The notes beneath the pieces were generated by a model. That model ran no database searches, was not told where the DNA came from, and saw nothing but the letters and a program-made list of their open reading frames with translations. The translations under genes were made by a program, and so were the position numbers. DNA of 34,456 nt, taken from NCBI GenBank assembly GCA_900169235.1, contig FWCC01000136.1, forward strand, positions 296 through 34,751. Reading direction: 5' to 3'. The stretch is from Zarea fungicola (Eukaryota; Ascomycota; Sordariomycetes; Hypocreales; Cordycipitaceae). Below, piece after piece: positions 31,894-34,456 of the stretch; position 1 is the stretch's first letter; the number at the start of each line of letters is the position of its first letter.

Positions 31894-33302
31894 ATGGATG
31901 CCTCGGCCGGTGTTGGGCAAGGACCACGGTTCTCCCCGGTTTCGTTCAACGATCATGCGGGAGAACTATGGATTGTAACGATTCTGGCCCTCATTTACAG
32001 CACCCTCGTGACGGCGGCGAGAGGATACGTCAAGTACAAAATGTTTGGCTATGATGATGTCCTAATAGCAGTTGCAACGGTACACATATCCCAAGAAATC
32101 GGCTTGAAATATGGCGGTAAAACACTAACGAAACTCTTTTTTTGAAGGTCCTGCAAATAGCACAAGCCATTGCTATATTTGTCGGATTAGCCAACGGCCT
32201 CGGCAAGTTCAACTCAATCACGACGTCTGAGCATTGGGCGACTTCTTCAAGGGTATGACTCTAAACTATTTGCATCAACTTGCGGACAGAGATTCTAATT
32301 CTTTATCTTTTCCATCATCAGTCCACTTTGGCAGCAACTATTCTGTCCTTTCTAACTCTGAGTCTCTGCAAATGCTCCGTCCTCGCTCTCATCTTGCGCA
32401 TTATTGGCCGCAAGACTGGTGTCAGCAGGCCACTCTGCATTGGTCTCATGGTTTTGAGTGGTCTATGGGGTGTCGCATCCTCCATTGGATACCTTATAAA
32501 TTGCAAGGCCGATATGCTATTAGCAGTTGACAACCTAAAGCAATGTCCTAGCCAGGTAGGCCAGAAGCATCAACATGATGAATGCATGTATACATTTGAC
32601 GCAAAGCTAACCCAAAACTTTAAAAACACACAGAAAGCACGCTGGGCGGCCATCACAAGCGTCGATATCATTACCGAGCTCGCTACCTGGCTGCTGATTG
32701 TCCAGCTGACCTGGAACGTCAACATGTCCGTCTCCCGCAAATGTCAAGTCGCCATGGCCTTTTCCTTTCGCCTGCCTCTCATCGCCCTCTCTGCCGTACA
32801 CCTCGCGTACTTCCTCCAATACCCTGGCGCCGCCGAACCGCAATTCGCCATCACAAACAGTTTACTCGTCCAACAAGCTATGATCTCCTGGTCCCTCATG
32901 TCCGCCACCGTACCCAACTTAAAGAACTTTTTAAAGTCCTTTTCTATCGGCATGGGCTTCCCGCTGGCCTTTGATATTACAATGTCTGGGTCTGGCGGGG
33001 CTTACGTGCTACGTTCATTCCCGAACAACAGCCGCTCTCGCAAGGGCACTGCTTCGGCGGCGGCCGGCACGGGGGCCGTGTCTACATCGGTTTCGGCGAA
33101 TGGCCGTAGCGACGGGGAGTTACAGAGCCAGCCAAGGAATTGGCGGGCAGACGGCGCTTCCAATACCGCGACGGGGACGCACCCGTACTCTAACAGCAGT
33201 CGGGAAAATGTGACGGAAGAGGAAAACTCGAGGTCGGGGAGTCAAGACATGATCATCAACAAGGAGATTGCGTGGAAAATTACGTATGAGGATCGCATTT
33301 AA
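31894..33302 (+). CDS. Seven-helix fungal rhodopsin-domain membrane protein
   Basis: Four exons, 31894-32079, 32148-32252, 32322-32555 and 32634-33302, give about 397 residues. The introns are 68, 69 and 78 bp. Seven hydrophobic segments lie at about 24-44, 55-79, 98-124, 135-157, 180-203, 213-236 and 248-270. The motifs ARGYVKYKMFGYDDVLI after helix 1, LCKCSVLALILRI in helix 3 and RWAAITSVDIITELATW at helix 5 are typical of the fungal rhodopsin domain family, which includes Pth11-like proteins. No CFEM domain is present. A Ser/Asn/Gly-rich cytosolic tail of about 110 residues follows. Family knowledge: some members act as GPCR-like receptors for surface or nutrient cues; most are untested. 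The third intron is in frame and free of stops (see findings). The gene diverges from the permease. Confidence 0.88.
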
Positions 33303-34167
33303 CGCGTGAGCAAATTCTGTTTTTTTTTTTCGGGCATGGAATACTTTGCCTGGCAGGTTTTACCGAAATCGAATATGCGATTTCAATAGAGAAAAATAAC
33401 CCGCAGATCTACGAAACTAGTAAAGAAATGTACATACATACAAGAAATAATGACGTTACAAATTTTGTCCTGCTGAACCCAGTGCCACGTTCACTGAAAG
33501 CGTTCCAATAATAAGGTGCCCAATTGCGGAATGATTACCCTTTTCGCACAAAAGTTCAGGTTCGGGGGATGATCCAAATGAAAGACACCAAAAAGCAAGT
33601 AAAAGAGAGAAAATACTGCCCCTCTGTGCCAAGCCTTGACTGAGGAGTTTAAATGGGGAAATTTTACGGATACTTGACTTTGAGCTCTCCAGTCTTTAGT
33701 TCCTGCATTTTTCTATGGCCCGCCCAAGGCCCCCACGAGTTTCGTCCACATTTTTCGAGCTTGCAATATAATAGTATTCTGTTGTGTGCCGAGGCATCCG
33801 TGACCCCTTTTCTAAAGACCCAAGATCTTCTTGTAGAATGTAGATTCAGGAACATGCAGATATGGAGGTGCTCAGCTGCTGGAAACCTGCCCGTCCATGA
33901 CAAGTTTTCCGAATACTTTCGCAAGCCACGCCACCCACTAGTTAGTCCTTTTATCAGATAGTCGCAGCGAACTAGAGTAGCTAACAAGTTGATGGCTTTT
34001 TATTTTGCTCAAGGGGCAGAGAGGCGTATATCGGCTCTGCATCGGTAATCCCACAGTGTTGGTACATACACCGCGGCGACGTTGCATTGGACTACAGAAA
34101 TCGATGCAGGGGTTTGTTCGCTTTTCCTTCTTGGCTCCTCAACGTCTCGTGCTAGTCCGGTAGTGAG

Positions 34168-34187
34168 TGCATGCATGCATGCATGCA
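34168..34187 (+). repeat. (TGCA)5 tract
   Basis: Five copies of the self-complementary unit TGCA, so the whole tract is a perfect palindrome. Simple repeat; no function inferred. Confidence 0.85.
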
Positions 34188-34220
34188 CGCCGGGATCCTG
34201 GAACGAACCATTCCCTTACC

Positions 34221-34238
34221 AAAAAAAAAAAAAAAAAA
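34221..34238 (+). repeat. A18 homopolymer
   Basis: Eighteen consecutive A. A second run of nineteen A ends the window at 34438-34456. Their lengths are prone to sequencing error. Confidence 0.85.
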
Positions 34239-34437
34239 CCTCTACAAGGACCCTTGAACTTTGAACGGTGGGAATGGATCCCTTGCTGGAGCAACAGACG
34301 GAGAAACGCCACCCTGTGGGTTTGTCAGCGGAGGGCGGCAAGTGGTAGGGGGCTGCAGCGGAAGTGCCACCCGGCGAGTTCCCTCCCGGCCTCCCATTGT
34401 CCATCCCCAGTCGTGCGCAAAACCCAAAGCCAGAGAG

Positions 34438-34456
34438 AAAAAAAAAAAAAAAAAAA
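34438..34456 (+). repeat. A19 homopolymer at the window edge
   Basis: Nineteen A run to the last base of the window. A contig breaking at a homopolymer is one possible reason for the edge here, but the window boundary may also be arbitrary. Confidence 0.8.

Larger units (their letters stand above)
33303..34456. other. Right flank without a gene
   Basis: The 3' region of the rhodopsin-domain gene is followed by intergenic DNA. A frame at 33653-33961 begins with ATG but has no domain features. Simple repeats cluster at the end: an alternating TGCA tract at 34168-34187 and two A runs. Nothing else is visible. Confidence 0.6.

Noticed and set aside
33653..33987. Overlapping frames of about 105 codons on both strands near the right end
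   Set aside because: Both are open by chance over the same bases, with no domain, splice signal or conserved text.

Overview
The window looks like nuclear DNA of a filamentous ascomycete (Pezizomycotina). Sordariomycetes, probably Hypocreales, is my best guess from general gene content, but I could not test the placement. Supporting signs are short introns of 58-116 bp with GT..AG ends, several with CTAAC-type branch sites. Intergenic regions are compact, neighbours are often divergent or convergent, and there is a fungal Tos1 wall protein, an M43 secreted protease and a fungal seven-helix rhodopsin-domain protein. I see no operons, CRISPR array, rRNA, convincing tRNA, transposon or viral gene.

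Layout. 1-1489 is non-coding upstream DNA. At 1490-2940 (+) is a membrane-anchored RING-H2 protein. It converges on a DUF3752/GPALPP-type protein at 3650-4678 (-). That gene diverges from the CORVET tethering subunit Vps8 at 5559-10439 (+), which is followed on the same strand by a PIG-P/Gpi19 subunit of the first GPI-anchor enzyme (10767-11495) and the ribosome-biogenesis DEAD-box helicase Rok1 (12280-14442). A 2.9 kb stretch with no convincing gene leads to a Tos1-like cell-wall protein (17350-18979, +, four exons). It converges on a mitochondrial lysyl-tRNA synthetase (19396-21391, -). That gene shares a 547 bp divergent promoter region with the actin-related chromatin protein Arp4 (21939-23426, +), which converges on a TDG/Mug-type DNA glycosylase (23766-24734, -).

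The right third (about 24.7-34.5 kb) looks more accessory. It holds a secreted M43 zinc metalloprotease (26190-27054, +), a GABA/choline-type APC permease (27939-29676, -) and a seven-helix rhodopsin-domain membrane protein (31894-33302, +), separated by long intergenic stretches with a few weak small-gene candidates and simple repeats.

The left two thirds are conserved housekeeping genes for endosomal tethering, GPI-anchor synthesis, rRNA processing, mitochondrial translation, chromatin remodelling and base-excision repair. They share a neighbourhood but no evident pathway. I did not find a convincing new multi-gene system. The best leads are gene-level: upstream ORFs overlapping the vps8 start, an intron of 3n length with no stop in the rhodopsin-domain gene, acidic insertions in Rok1 and in the lysyl-tRNA synthetase, and several short spliced candidates in the gaps.
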